From contig JADCLS010000008.1 in the NCBI GenBank assembly GCA_026702845.1, forward strand, positions 217,205 to 281,204: a DNA stretch of 64,000 nt. Reading direction: 5' to 3'. The notes under the pieces were generated by a model, which worked only from the letters and a program-made list of their open reading frames with translations, searched no databases and was not told the DNA's origin. The position numbers and the translations under genes are program-made. Every line of letters begins with the position of its first letter. Position 1 is the first letter of the stretch. This document shows, piece by piece, positions 34,521-44,092 of this stretch. The DNA is from Candidatus Heimdallarchaeota archaeon. GTDB lineage: Archaea > Asgardarchaeota > Heimdallarchaeia > Heimdallarchaeales > Kariarchaeaceae.

Positions 34521-35431
34521 GTCCTCTTCATTTTTTTTTGATCCAGATCCATATTTAGCTCTTTGAGAATATTTCCAGAGCTTGAGAGTACTGTTTCAAC
34601 AATCTGCATAACAATCTCCTCCTCACTCTGGTTGGGATTCTCTAGCCATATCTTACCTGAGAATGCGGTTTGAGCAGCATCCAGAAGAGATTCCACAGTG
34701 TATGCACCTCGTATCAACGCAAGTGTTGGTGCGATTTTTGCAAAATCAATGGCACCACGAACTGAAGCTCCTTGTCGTAGCCGATCATCAAACCTAGTGG
34801 CACGAGCAATTCTCGCCCCCATAGTTATGATACTCTCAGGTACATCATCAATCTCATCCTTGACTATGGCTATCTCCTCCTCAAGTGATTGGTAATCCAT
34901 CTTGATTCTGCAGAGACGATCAAATAAGGCCCTTGATATGCGTGTTACACCAGTATCATCAAAGGGGTTCATGGCTGCCACTACTCGAAATCCCTGTTTG
35001 GCCTCTACTCGTCCAAATCGGGGGATTATTAGCTCCTGTTCCTCCATAGCCCTGATGAGGGTATTGGTGGCATCTGGAGCAGCTCGATTTAGTTCATCAA
35101 TATATAATATACCTCCATTCTCCATGGCCTCAGATAACGGTCCTTTCTCAAAAAATTCCTGTTTGAATCCCTTCTCCAAAACAAGATTGGGATTGAATGT
35201 TCCAATCAATTTACTAGGTGTTAGATCTGCACTTCCCTCTATCTGATAGAAGGGTACTTTTAGAGCCGAAGTTATAAATCGTAGCAATGTACTCTTTGAT
35301 GTACCGGGTGCACCTTCAAGCAGAATATGTTCACCAGACATCAACGTTGCCAGTAACATTTCCAGTTCTCGCTTCCGACCAACGATGGGTGTGTCAGTGA
35401 GTATGTCTCCTACCTGATCTATTGAGTCCAA
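34517..35431 (-). CDS. MoxR family AAA+ ATPase
   Basis: 304 residues. Walker A GAPGTSKST is at 40-48 and Walker B ILYIDELNRA at 108-117. Sensor 1 (FRVVAAMNP) and the arginine-finger region (RISRALFDRLCRIKMDY) follow, then a C-terminal lid (VRGAIDFAKIAPTLALIRG). It is an ATP-driven chaperone working with the overlapping VWA gene. Promoter expected in the 71-base gap before the glycosyltransferase gene end. Confidence 0.95.
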   Translation of the reverse strand: MDSIDQVGDILTDTPIVGRKRELEMLLATLMSGEHILLEGAPGTSKSTLLRFITSALKVPFYQIEGSADLTPSKLIGTFNPNLVLEKGFKQEFFEKGPLSEAMENGGILYIDELNRAAPDATNTLIRAMEEQELIIPRFGRVEAKQGFRVVAAMNPFDDTGVTRISRALFDRLCRIKMDYQSLEEEIAIVKDEIDDVPESIITMGARIARATRFDDRLRQGASVRGAIDFAKIAPTLALIRGAYTVESLLDAAQTAFSGKIWLENPNQSEEEIVMQIVETVLSSSGNILKELNMDLDQKKMKRT

Positions 35432-35502
35432 TGCTATTCCTCAATTAGCTTTACCCTCTATCATATAAAATCATTCTTGTCAAAGCAATTATAACTCATG
35501 GG

Positions 35503-36876
35503 TTATTCCGATAATTGTTTAATTGATTTAGGTGTAACTTTCCATGAAGTAGCATGAGAGCCAAAGTACCATCTCACAATAGTAAGGAAAACAATACCTG
35601 TGTCGATAATAGCAGCCAGAGGTGAAATTATCATTATTTTAATATGTTCTCTAATTCTTTCCAATATACTGATTTCTTGACTTTTCAAGTTATAATATAA
35701 TCCAATTTGCACTGAGAATAACCAAAGGAGTAATCCAAAGAATCCCAGTATCGAAAGAATTGAAATAAATGAAACAGATACTTGGGGAAGTGATAGATCA
35801 AGCTGTACTGGTGAATCACGATTATTGACAACTGAAATTAGTGTATTTACTAGTACGGTAATCAGGATAATGTTTGATAATAAAGCAGGAATAAACCCTA
35901 TAGCATACATATAAAGCTTAAATCTTATTCTTTTAGTAAAATGATTTTTCTTTTTGGAGGAAAGAGTGTCAAATTCGGGCCAGCTTGGTACATCTTGTAA
36001 TGCCTGTAAAGAACCTCTGATCCATCTTACTCTTTGTCTCAAAGAATCAGAAACGTTCATTGCAGGTTGCTCTAATAATAAAGCTCCATGCCAACCAAAT
36101 ATATCCTTACCTAGTAAGGAGGCCTTTATACCAAAAAATAGATCCTCTGCAACAACAGGATAACCATCCACTGGTCTATAATCCCAGCCAACCAGTAATT
36201 CTACATCTGCTCTGATTACAAGATTTGATCCATGTAAATGATATGGTGTTCCATGAATTGTTTGATGCAAGCAATCATGGCAATTCCATGGTCTGAGTGA
36301 TTCCATCTGTCTACTAATTATTCCAGAGAATTTCCAGTTGATAGGATATACTATTGGCCCTTGAAAGATTTGTTTATCAGGTTGCGAGAGAACTCCATAG
36401 AGAAGGCTGATCAGTGATGATTTTGGCAATACGGATTCTGCATCCAGATGAATGATGAAGAGATCTGTCAATTTCTTATGTTCAAACTCTCGTTGCTCTA
36501 TTAGGTATTGCAGTGCTCTAGCTTTAAACTTGGTATTATTTCTTGTTTGATATGTTTCAGGAACCAATACACAACGAATAGGAATTGGAGATGGATAGCT
36601 GTCAAAAAATGTTTTATCTGATTGTGACTCTGTTAAAATATCAATACTAAGTATTCTTTGTATCTTTTTATCTAGTAATGAGTAGTAAGAGGATAATCTT
36701 TCCAAACCAATTGTAATGCTATCAATCTCCTCTCCCCTGGTTGTATATTGCAATATAAAATTAATAGGGTCTGGTAAACCGTTAAGTACATGTAATAATG
36801 CTTTCTCAGTTCTAATTTTGTAGAAATCTCTATATCCCTTGATAAAAATTGGATAATGTAGAAATAAATATATCAA
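35503..36876 (-). CDS. Membrane glycosyltransferase family 2
   Basis: 457 residues from TTG 36876. The GT2 catalytic core has the metal motif HLDAES, an acceptor-site VVAEDLFFGIKASL and the QRVRW motif of processive or lipid-linked GT2 enzymes. Membrane segments lie near the N-terminus and at about 305-330, 350-375 and 410-435. Nineteen further codons upstream, in frame and without a stop, extend the first membrane helix (IFLTIFFALISLIYLFLHY) but contain only ATT/ATC as possible starts; the preceding codon is TAA. The true start is therefore probably non-AUG. It is the first of five consecutive glycan-related genes. Confidence 0.87.
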   Translation of the reverse strand: MIYLFLHYPIFIKGYRDFYKIRTEKALLHVLNGLPDPINFILQYTTRGEEIDSITIGLERLSSYYSLLDKKIQRILSIDILTESQSDKTFFDSYPSPIPIRCVLVPETYQTRNNTKFKARALQYLIEQREFEHKKLTDLFIIHLDAESVLPKSSLISLLYGVLSQPDKQIFQGPIVYPINWKFSGIISRQMESLRPWNCHDCLHQTIHGTPYHLHGSNLVIRADVELLVGWDYRPVDGYPVVAEDLFFGIKASLLGKDIFGWHGALLLEQPAMNVSDSLRQRVRWIRGSLQALQDVPSWPEFDTLSSKKKNHFTKRIRFKLYMYAIGFIPALLSNIILITVLVNTLISVVNNRDSPVQLDLSLPQVSVSFISILSILGFFGLLLWLFSVQIGLYYNLKSQEISILERIREHIKIMIISPLAAIIDTGIVFLTIVRWYFGSHATSWKVTPKSIKQLSE

Positions 36877-36955
36877 TGAGATAAGTGCAAAAAATATGGT
36901 TAAGAATATGCTTGTGATGTAGAGACTGATAATTTAGGTAGCTCGATAAAATATA

Positions 36956-37708
36956 TTACACTTTTGATATTCGTTTTTTTCGATTATTATTAGAATCTGA
37001 TACTATGGTCAATTGTAACTCCTGAATAGTATTCTGTGTAAATTCAGGGATCGAATAGTGAGAATCGTTAATCAATCTTGCACTCTCAATAATCGCCATC
37101 AATCCTATCAAATCCTCCTCAATATCTATATCAGTTAATTCTGGCAATAAAAATCCATTCATCAATTTCTGATGGACAAATTCAGATATTGATATAAGCT
37201 CAACATTATCAAACACTAATTCGAAGTCATCCAGATCTATGGTAGAATTCATCCCTATTAGATAGATCCCACCCCCTGCACTCGGGCCTAGTACAATATC
37301 ATGGTCCTCAAGTTTATGCAAGGCATCATTTATCACATTTGCTTGTATATGTGGACTATCTGAGCCCAAAATAATTAATTTTGTAATTGGTTTCTCAAAA
37401 CACCATAAGATAGCATCTTTCATTCTATTACCAAAACTACCATCTCTTTGACGATGATATTCATTTGAGATATTGTTTTGCAAATAGCCAAGAAATTCGA
37501 GGGGAGAAAAGGAATCAGCACCTGCTATACTTAATATTACTTCATTGGCAATTGATTTACATGCCTGAACAATGCTATCCTTAATAAACGCTGTGTGCAA
37601 CTCCAGAATATCATTGGGTTGTAGTACTGAGCTACCTAACCTAGTTTTAACATTATCCAACTGAGGAAGTTTGGTAAATATCAATACTGCAGAATATGAT
37701 GGATTCAT
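36956..37708 (-). CDS. DUF2064 / TIGR04282-type nucleotidyltransferase-like glycosyltransferase
   Basis: 250 residues. LIFTKLPQLDNVKTRLG at the start, LIILGSDSPHIQ in the middle (metal-binding DSD) and VLGPSAGGGIYLIGM are the family's motifs. The fold is that of GT2 and MobA-type enzymes. In bacteria this family is usually found next to a GT2 partner, as it is here (37808, divergent). The exact reaction is unknown. The last 40 residues are poorly conserved. Confidence 0.88.
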   Translation of the reverse strand: MNPSYSAVLIFTKLPQLDNVKTRLGSSVLQPNDILELHTAFIKDSIVQACKSIANEVILSIAGADSFSPLEFLGYLQNNISNEYHRQRDGSFGNRMKDAILWCFEKPITKLIILGSDSPHIQANVINDALHKLEDHDIVLGPSAGGGIYLIGMNSTIDLDDFELVFDNVELISISEFVHQKLMNGFLLPELTDIDIEEDLIGLMAIIESARLINDSHYSIPEFTQNTIQELQLTIVSDSNNNRKKRISKV

Positions 37709-37807
37709 TTGTTATTGTCAGTGATCACAATTATGGTCAAATAAATCACATTGATTATGGCTGAATAATTCTCTGTTTAAGATGAATTTTTAAGTTATTA
37801 AATCAAA

Positions 37808-38515
37808 TTGACTTTGGTGACAGAAACCAAGAATACTATTGCAATTATAATACCCGCATTGAATGAGGAACTGGCAATTGAATCCACCTTACAGGCCATC
37901 CCAATAGAAGCAACAATTGTTGTAGTGGATAATGGGTCTACTGATAATACAGCAACGATAGCATCGAAGTATGCAACCGTGGTCTCAGAAATTAATAAAG
38001 GCTATGGATTCGCCTGTTTGAAGGGAATTGACTATCTTAAGACACTAAATCCTCCTCCAAAGCTGGTAATATTTCTTGATGCAGATGGTGCTGATGATCC
38101 TTCCGAATTGATGAAATTATTGGAAATCAAAGAAAACATTCCTTATCCAGATCTAGTTTTGGGTTCAAGACTGGATAAATTGGAAATGGGAGCTATGGCT
38201 AAACATGCAATTTGGGCCAATAAAGTATTTACAAAGATAATAAAATTGCTTTACAAGGTAAAGTTAAGTGATATGGGACCTATGAGAGTCATTGATTATC
38301 AAACACTTCTTGATATAGACATGCAGGATACCGGTTATGGATGGACATCAGAAATGATAGTCAAAGCAATTAAAAGAGGATATACCTTAGTTGAGGTTCC
38401 AGTTACATACAGAAAAAGGATTGGAGTATCAAAAATTTCAGGTTCATGGATTACAAGCCTTAGAGCAGCGTTATGGATCACGATTCATATTATAAAACAT
38501 GCCTGGAGGAAGTAG
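37808..38515 (+). CDS. GT2 family glycosyltransferase, dolichyl-phosphate-mannose-synthase-like
   Basis: 235 residues from TTG; no ribosome site, with a T-rich TATA-like stretch upstream, so it may be leaderless. Motifs: IIPALNEELAIESTL, VVDNGSTDNTA, the metal-binding FLDADGADDP and SDMGPMRVID. No membrane segment. It probably charges a polyprenyl phosphate with a sugar, which the membrane glycosyltransferase 38499 could use. It overlaps that gene by 17 bases. Confidence 0.9.
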   Translation: MTLVTETKNTIAIIIPALNEELAIESTLQAIPIEATIVVVDNGSTDNTATIASKYATVVSEINKGYGFACLKGIDYLKTLNPPPKLVIFLDADGADDPSELMKLLEIKENIPYPDLVLGSRLDKLEMGAMAKHAIWANKVFTKIIKLLYKVKLSDMGPMRVIDYQTLLDIDMQDTGYGWTSEMIVKAIKRGYTLVEVPVTYRKRIGVSKISGSWITSLRAALWITIHIIKHAWRK

Positions 38516-39863
38516 CTCTTTGAAAAATAGTTTTGTGGCATTGTTAGTGTTCAATATTACATTCATTCTATTTATATGGCAAAGCAAATTACAAAGATCC
38601 TCAGTTCTCTTTCTCAGATTGTATCCCTTAGTGTTTATTGCTTACATTTTGATGATATATTTAATGGAGAAGAACAAGGGAAATTTCATGCTAAATAGAA
38701 CAATATGGTTCATTATTGTCTTAGTGAGAGTATTAATTCTATTTGTCCCCACAGGCCTATCAGATGATATTTACAGGTATGTATGGGATGCAAGAGTGCA
38801 AGCAGCGGGAATTAATCCCTATCTTTTTTCTCCTGAAAGTACTGAAATATCCCATCTTAGAGAAAATTGGTTTTACTTAATAAATAATCCAGATATCCCA
38901 ACACCATATCCTCCAGTGTCTCAATTGTTATTTTTCATTGTATTAGCACCAGTATCCAATATCAATCATGCAATTCTAATTTTCAGAATTTTCATAACAA
39001 TATGTGACCTGGCATCAATCTATATCCTTTCTAGAATTCTTGAATTATTCAATAAACCCAAGCATTATGTAGTATATTATGCATTTTCTCCACTCGCATT
39101 AATCGAGTTTGCTGGAAATGGACATAATGATGCCATTGCAGTTCTATTTTTACTACTTACCTTATATTATCATTTCAATAAACATGGCTCATATACATAT
39201 AAAATACCATTATTTCTTGCTCTCGCCATCATGACCAAAATGTATCCAATTTTCTTGATTCCTCTCGTGATGCCATTCTGGAGGCGTCGAGAATATGTTA
39301 TCTTTATAATTACAATACTGGTTACCTCCCTTCCATATCTAAACAATGGAATTGTCCCATTTTTCTCTCCAGGACAACAAATATTTCTCAGATATTTTGA
39401 ATTTAATTCTAGCTTGTTTAGAGTGTTACACTACTTCATTGAGAATCCTTTACTCGTCAGATATTTAATTACTGCATTTGTGGGGCTCTCATATTTATTC
39501 CTCCTCACTTTATATTACAGAAATAACCAGACTTCAGAAGCACTACTATCAATATTACTTCACATTCTATTACTATCTATCCTACTCTCACCAAATGTGC
39601 ATCCCTGGTATATTTTATGGTTATTACCTATAGCTGTAATTCTACGCAATTGGACTGGTTTAATATTATCCTTGCTCATTGTTTTTTCATATGAAATATA
39701 TATTCAATATGATAACCATGGAATCTGGGAGGAAAAAATTCCAGTTCTTCTCCTAGAATACATTCCAGTATATATCATTTTCATTCTAGAAGCCTTCATG
39801 ATGGTGAGAAAATTAAAAAAGGGTATTTATAGAGATGGAATTATTCTACAAAGAAAAGACTAA
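38499..39863 (+). CDS. Polyprenol-dependent membrane glycosyltransferase (GT87/GT39-like)
   Basis: 454 residues with about ten to twelve membrane helices. The first large loop carries SDDIYRYVWD and GINPY, a motif seen in polyprenol-phosphate-sugar-using glycosyltransferases (GT-C fold), where the paired aspartates are catalytic. A second conserved loop has FAGNGHNDAIAV, and HPWYILWLLP lies near the C-terminus. The start overlaps the GT2 gene by 17 bases, so the two are one operon: one makes the lipid-linked sugar, the other transfers it. Confidence 0.85.
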   Translation: MPGGSSSLKNSFVALLVFNITFILFIWQSKLQRSSVLFLRLYPLVFIAYILMIYLMEKNKGNFMLNRTIWFIIVLVRVLILFVPTGLSDDIYRYVWDARVQAAGINPYLFSPESTEISHLRENWFYLINNPDIPTPYPPVSQLLFFIVLAPVSNINHAILIFRIFITICDLASIYILSRILELFNKPKHYVVYYAFSPLALIEFAGNGHNDAIAVLFLLLTLYYHFNKHGSYTYKIPLFLALAIMTKMYPIFLIPLVMPFWRRREYVIFIITILVTSLPYLNNGIVPFFSPGQQIFLRYFEFNSSLFRVLHYFIENPLLVRYLITAFVGLSYLFLLTLYYRNNQTSEALLSILLHILLLSILLSPNVHPWYILWLLPIAVILRNWTGLILSLLIVFSYEIYIQYDNHGIWEEKIPVLLLEYIPVYIIFILEAFMMVRKLKKGIYRDGIILQRKD

Positions 39864-39890
39864 AAATAGGGTACACTGATTAAAATATGT

Positions 39891-40802
39891 TTGACAATTG
39901 AAATCCCACTGAAACAGGATAATGTCTATAGTGTACCATTTCTAACTAATGACCATGGAGAATTTGTTCTATGGTTTTATACTGGTAGCAAATGCAATCT
40001 TTCCTGTACTCATTGCTATGTGAATGCAGGCCCGGATGCAGATCAGCATGCACAATTAACTCTTGAAACTTTCAGATCACAGTTACAAAGTGTAAAAAAT
40101 AAAAAATTTTCAAAACTTGAGATTTATTTCACAGGGGGAGAGCCTTTTCTGAATACCAATTTATTAATCATGTTTAAGGAAAGCCTAGAACTAGCAAATG
40201 TTACTGTTCTAACTAATTCCACTAGAATAAGCAAACATATCGCAAAAAAACTTCAAGTTTTGCAAGAAGAATCAACAAATAACATTTATTTCCGAGTATC
40301 ATTAGATGGGCCAGAACAATCCGAAAATGATGCAATCAGGGGAAAAAATGCTTTTGATCGAGCAACCAGAGGAATTAAAAATCTGATAGATGTTGGTTTC
40401 AATCCAATTGTAACCGCCATGAGATCCTGGTTATATCTTGATTCATTAAAAATGGAAAACAAGTATGAGAAATTACTCTCAGAAATGGGAATTCCAAAGG
40501 ATAAGCAATTACTCAAGATCCTACCCCCTCTCAGAATAGGTCGTGAGGCTGACAGAGATAGACCTTATCTATCCGGAGAATTATTCACCAAAGCATGTTT
40601 CACCGATTATGACTACAAAGGCTTGCAATGCTCAAAGTGCAGAATTGTATCTGAAAGAGGAGTTTGGGTTTGTCCAATCCTGATTAATGATGATGAAGCT
40701 AGGATGGGAAGAATGATTGATGAAAGTTTTCATTCCTATCCCATGAAGCAAATGGCTTGCTGGACCTGCCGAATGGAAGGTATGGTATGTACCAATGATT
40801 AA
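39891..40802 (+). CDS. Radical SAM protein with SPASM-like cysteine tail
   Basis: 303 residues from TTG. The cluster site is CNLSCTHC (about residues 35-42), followed by IYFTGGEPFL for SAM. The C-terminus has two cysteine groups (CSKCRIVSERGVWVC and CWTCRMEGMVC), which could bind one or two auxiliary iron-sulfur clusters as in SPASM proteins. It follows the membrane glycosyltransferase by 27 bases and may be co-transcribed. The substrate is unknown; SPASM enzymes modify peptides, but sugars or lipids are also possible given the context. Confidence 0.85.
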   Translation: MTIEIPLKQDNVYSVPFLTNDHGEFVLWFYTGSKCNLSCTHCYVNAGPDADQHAQLTLETFRSQLQSVKNKKFSKLEIYFTGGEPFLNTNLLIMFKESLELANVTVLTNSTRISKHIAKKLQVLQEESTNNIYFRVSLDGPEQSENDAIRGKNAFDRATRGIKNLIDVGFNPIVTAMRSWLYLDSLKMENKYEKLLSEMGIPKDKQLLKILPPLRIGREADRDRPYLSGELFTKACFTDYDYKGLQCSKCRIVSERGVWVCPILINDDEARMGRMIDESFHSYPMKQMACWTCRMEGMVCTND

Positions 40803-40864
40803 ATCACTCGAAAAAGAATAAAATATTCAAGTGAGTACATCTACATTGTAAAATTTAGAAAGGA

Positions 40865-42226
40865 TTGACAAGATATTCAATTGTGGATCGTGTAATAAAA
40901 TCTAAGTACATTTTGGGTACTATAAATGGAAAACTAAAGGTATTTTCTGATTCTGGTATTAAAATTGAAGAAGGTATAATTACTGAAATGGGGCCAAATA
41001 TTGATACTAAGGGATATGATGTTGAAGTATTCAAGACACATTTATTAATGCCAGGTCTCATAAATACTCATACTCATACTGCAATGACATTATTTAGAGG
41101 ATATGCAGATGATGTTCCTTTAGATACATGGTTAAATGAGCATATCTGGCCATTAGAGGCAAAACTCGATGCAAAGGAGGTGGAGGTTGGAGCGAAAATG
41201 GCTGCAATAGAGGCCATGTTAACAGGTACAACCACTATGAATTCCATGTATTGGTTTCCTGAAGCAGAGGCCAAGGCATTCTCAGAACAGGGATTGAGGG
41301 GGATGATTGGGCCACCAATAATCTCAGGGGTCAATACTCTTGAGACATATAAGCATCTGATTCCGGATTGGCATGGTGCAAATGGGGATATGATCAGGGT
41401 TACTCTGAACCCACATGCACCATATACCGTAACTGATGAGGAATACCGATCTATTCATCAATTCAAGGAGGATTACAATACCAACAATTCCAAGCCACCA
41501 CTCCATGTACATACCCATCTTGCCGAGACAAAGAATGAAATAGATATGATTCGTGGTTATCTCTCTCAATCTGGTAAAAATATCGATGTACAGATAAAAA
41601 CCAGTACAAAATATCTTGATTCTCTAGGTGTATTGGATGAGCATTTCATAGCTGCACATGGGGTGGAATGCAGTAAAGGAGATATGAAAATCCTCGCAAA
41701 AAGAGGTGTGGGAGTTGCACTCAATCCAATGTCTAATCTCAAGCTTGGTAATAATATTGTTAACATCTCCCAGATGCAGGAGAGAGGAGTGAAACTAGGT
41801 CTTGGTACTGACGGTCCTGCTTCTAATAACTCCTTGGATATGTTTGAGACAATGAAATTATCCTCTCTGCTTCAGAAATCAGTGAATAACAATCCTATCA
41901 AGGGTCTGGCTGAAGATACTATAAAAATGGCGACGGCTGGTGGTGCTGAGGTTCTTGGTTGGGATAGTATAGGGAGTATAGAAGTTGGGAAGAGAGCAGA
42001 TGTGATATTGCTAGATCTAAAAAAACCTCATCTTATGCCGATTATTAACCCCGAGGCACTCATTTCCAATGTAGTCTATGCTGCAAAGGGCTCAGATGTA
42101 ACTGATGTGATGATCGATGGCAATTGGAGGGTGAGGGAAAATACTTTGCTCGATATAAATTTAGAAGAAATGTATGAAGAGTTCAATAGAACTGTTACAG
42201 GACTATTTGCGAAGTTAAAAGAGTAA
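40865..42226 (+). CDS. Amidohydrolase, 5'-deoxyadenosine / S-adenosylhomocysteine deaminase-like
   Basis: 453 residues from TTG 40865; GTG 40880 is an alternative. Metal ligands: THTHTAM, VHTHLAET, AAHGVE and GTDGPASNNSLDMFE, the full set of the MtaD/DadD/TrzN group. ADDVPLDTWLNEHIWP is the typical second motif. The family deaminates adenosine-type compounds to inosine types. It lies 62 bases after a radical SAM gene, whose by-product 5'-deoxyadenosine it could remove; that link is inference. Confidence 0.9.
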   Translation: MTRYSIVDRVIKSKYILGTINGKLKVFSDSGIKIEEGIITEMGPNIDTKGYDVEVFKTHLLMPGLINTHTHTAMTLFRGYADDVPLDTWLNEHIWPLEAKLDAKEVEVGAKMAAIEAMLTGTTTMNSMYWFPEAEAKAFSEQGLRGMIGPPIISGVNTLETYKHLIPDWHGANGDMIRVTLNPHAPYTVTDEEYRSIHQFKEDYNTNNSKPPLHVHTHLAETKNEIDMIRGYLSQSGKNIDVQIKTSTKYLDSLGVLDEHFIAAHGVECSKGDMKILAKRGVGVALNPMSNLKLGNNIVNISQMQERGVKLGLGTDGPASNNSLDMFETMKLSSLLQKSVNNNPIKGLAEDTIKMATAGGAEVLGWDSIGSIEVGKRADVILLDLKKPHLMPIINPEALISNVVYAAKGSDVTDVMIDGNWRVRENTLLDINLEEMYEEFNRTVTGLFAKLKE

Positions 42227-42742
42227 TTTGTTGAGTACTTGATGTTGAATTTTTTCCGATAATATTTTATCCAATCCAATCTCCTTACCAGGACTTGAAA
42301 GTATGAAAAGTAAATGAGGAACAAAAATCAGAGGATAAGTCCATAACCACTCTCCCCATCCTAATGTGAATACCCAAAGTGATATTGTCATTAATGCACC
42401 TGTGACACCCCCTAGTCTTGAGAATAGCCCAAATCCCAGAGAGAAAGCGATAAATAACTCACCTGCAATGACTAGGAAAACGAATATGTGAACATTGGGA
42501 ATGATGAAATAATCAAGAAGAGATACGATGAAACCCAAGGGATTTGTATCCTTCATCCAAATTAACTGGCCTAAAAAATCATTATAATCCAGATACTTAT
42601 CTTCATTTCTGTTCACTAACTTCACCAAAGCTTGACTCAGCCATAAAAGTGCAAACATATATCTCAACAAATGTATGCCAACTCGATCAGGATTATTCTT
42701 TATCCAAGTTTTTGGGTTATCTGGAATGATTTTCACTAACAT
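42215..42742 (-). CDS. DoxX-like membrane protein
   Basis: 175 residues with four membrane segments (about 28-45, 70-92, 98-122, 130-150). The pattern LLRYMFALLWLSQALVKL and the GELFIAFSLGFGLFSRLGGVTGALMT helix pair match the DoxX/DoxD superfamily, linked to quinone-related redox reactions. It converges with the amidohydrolase and overlaps its end by 12 bases. Confidence 0.82.
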   Translation of the reverse strand: MLVKIIPDNPKTWIKNNPDRVGIHLLRYMFALLWLSQALVKLVNRNEDKYLDYNDFLGQLIWMKDTNPLGFIVSLLDYFIIPNVHIFVFLVIAGELFIAFSLGFGLFSRLGGVTGALMTISLWVFTLGWGEWLWTYPLIFVPHLLFILSSPGKEIGLDKILSEKIQHQVLNKLLF

Positions 42743-42788
42743 AATACAAATATTACATGTTTATTCAAATATGTTTGTATGAATGAGA

Positions 42789-44042
42789 CTATATCAAATT
42801 GTTATCAGCATCAATAATTTCCAATTTTTTGAGCTCTTCTATACTTTTCCAGTTTATATTCACCCAGACAAAAATAATCATGGAGACTAGATATATAATT
42901 GCAGTGAACACAAAAGATTCTTGATATCCAAGGGTATCAATCAATTTTCCTGAAATTGGGGAGAAGATGACCCAGCCAACCCAGCGTATATTGGTGGATA
43001 ATGCACTACCAGTTGCCCTGACACGGTTATCGATATATGATAAGGTTCTGGCCTGACTAATTGGAGCATTCATATTGGCAAAAGTACCCCGTAATATGTA
43101 GAAAATTGCAGCGAAAATCAGCTCCTCAGAGAAAACAAGAGAAACAAGGCAGATGGTGGATAGAGTTGTTGTGACTGTAAATACCTGTAACTCTCCAAAT
43201 CTCTTTGCCAGAGGAGTGACAAGTTGGGTAGCAATTGCCATGAATATATTTAGTGCTAAAACTAGCAGTGATAACTCTGCAGGAGTAGCTCCTAGAGATT
43301 TCAAATATGGTGGAAGAAAAGGTAATGTAGCACCTGCCCCAGCTCCAGATAAAAAATTTACCAATATCAATAACGACAAAGGAATTGCTATAATTGGGTT
43401 GAAAAGAACTCTGAATTCTTTGATTATCCCCATCTTTTTGGTATTCTCTATAACCTCTGGCTCTTTCTCCAGCAATAATAACAGGAAGTACATTAAAGAA
43501 CCTACAACTGAAACCCAGAACACAATAATAAATATTGATGATAATCCAGATACTGTGTACCCTGCAAGGTCTATGAACCAAATTGCTGAGATACCAGATC
43601 CTAGAGCAGGAGGGAGCATCCAAGATATGGAGAATAATGCAAAAGCTGCCACCCTCTTTGAACCTTCATTTTCAGCTAGTATTGCCGCTCCTGGACCACT
43701 AGATGCTGCAGATGCCAATCCTATTGACACATTGAAATAGTAGATTGCATCTGTTCCTTCCATTGCGACTAGGATAAATCCAGATAATAGAGCGAAAATG
43801 ATACTTAATTGTAATACTCTTATCTTTCCAATTTTAGAGGATAATAGAGCAAAGGGAATGGAGAAGATTGCAACCATTAACCATCTGACAGATAAAATTG
43901 TTCCAATTTCTTCTGATGATGAACCAAGTATCTCCAGATATGGAGCTACTGTGGGTTCGATTATACCTGGAATTAGATTAAAAATCGAGACACCAAACAC
44001 AACAACATAGCTCAATCTATTGAGTTCAAATATATCAGCCAC
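42789..44042 (-). CDS. MFS transporter
   Basis: 417 residues with twelve predicted membrane helices. The loop between helices 2 and 3 carries a motif-A-like SSKIGKIRVL. The central cytoplasmic loop (LEKEPEVIENTKKMG) separates the two six-helix halves, the second of which has its own motif-A-like region (PLAKRFGELQV). Secondary transporter of unknown substrate; resemblance to drug or sugar efflux permeases is only general. Confidence 0.9.
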   Translation of the reverse strand: MADIFELNRLSYVVVFGVSIFNLIPGIIEPTVAPYLEILGSSSEEIGTILSVRWLMVAIFSIPFALLSSKIGKIRVLQLSIIFALLSGFILVAMEGTDAIYYFNVSIGLASAASSGPGAAILAENEGSKRVAAFALFSISWMLPPALGSGISAIWFIDLAGYTVSGLSSIFIIVFWVSVVGSLMYFLLLLLEKEPEVIENTKKMGIIKEFRVLFNPIIAIPLSLLILVNFLSGAGAGATLPFLPPYLKSLGATPAELSLLVLALNIFMAIATQLVTPLAKRFGELQVFTVTTTLSTICLVSLVFSEELIFAAIFYILRGTFANMNAPISQARTLSYIDNRVRATGSALSTNIRWVGWVIFSPISGKLIDTLGYQESFVFTAIIYLVSMIIFVWVNINWKSIEELKKLEIIDADNNLI

Positions 44043-44092
44043 AATTGTTCATACATGTATGATGTTAAAATCATATAGTGAATATGCTACAT

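Noticed and set aside
35503..40802. Arsenosugar biosynthesis cluster
   Set aside because: The DUF2064/GT2 pair is reminiscent of it, but no ArsM methyltransferase is present and the radical SAM protein does not look like ArsS.
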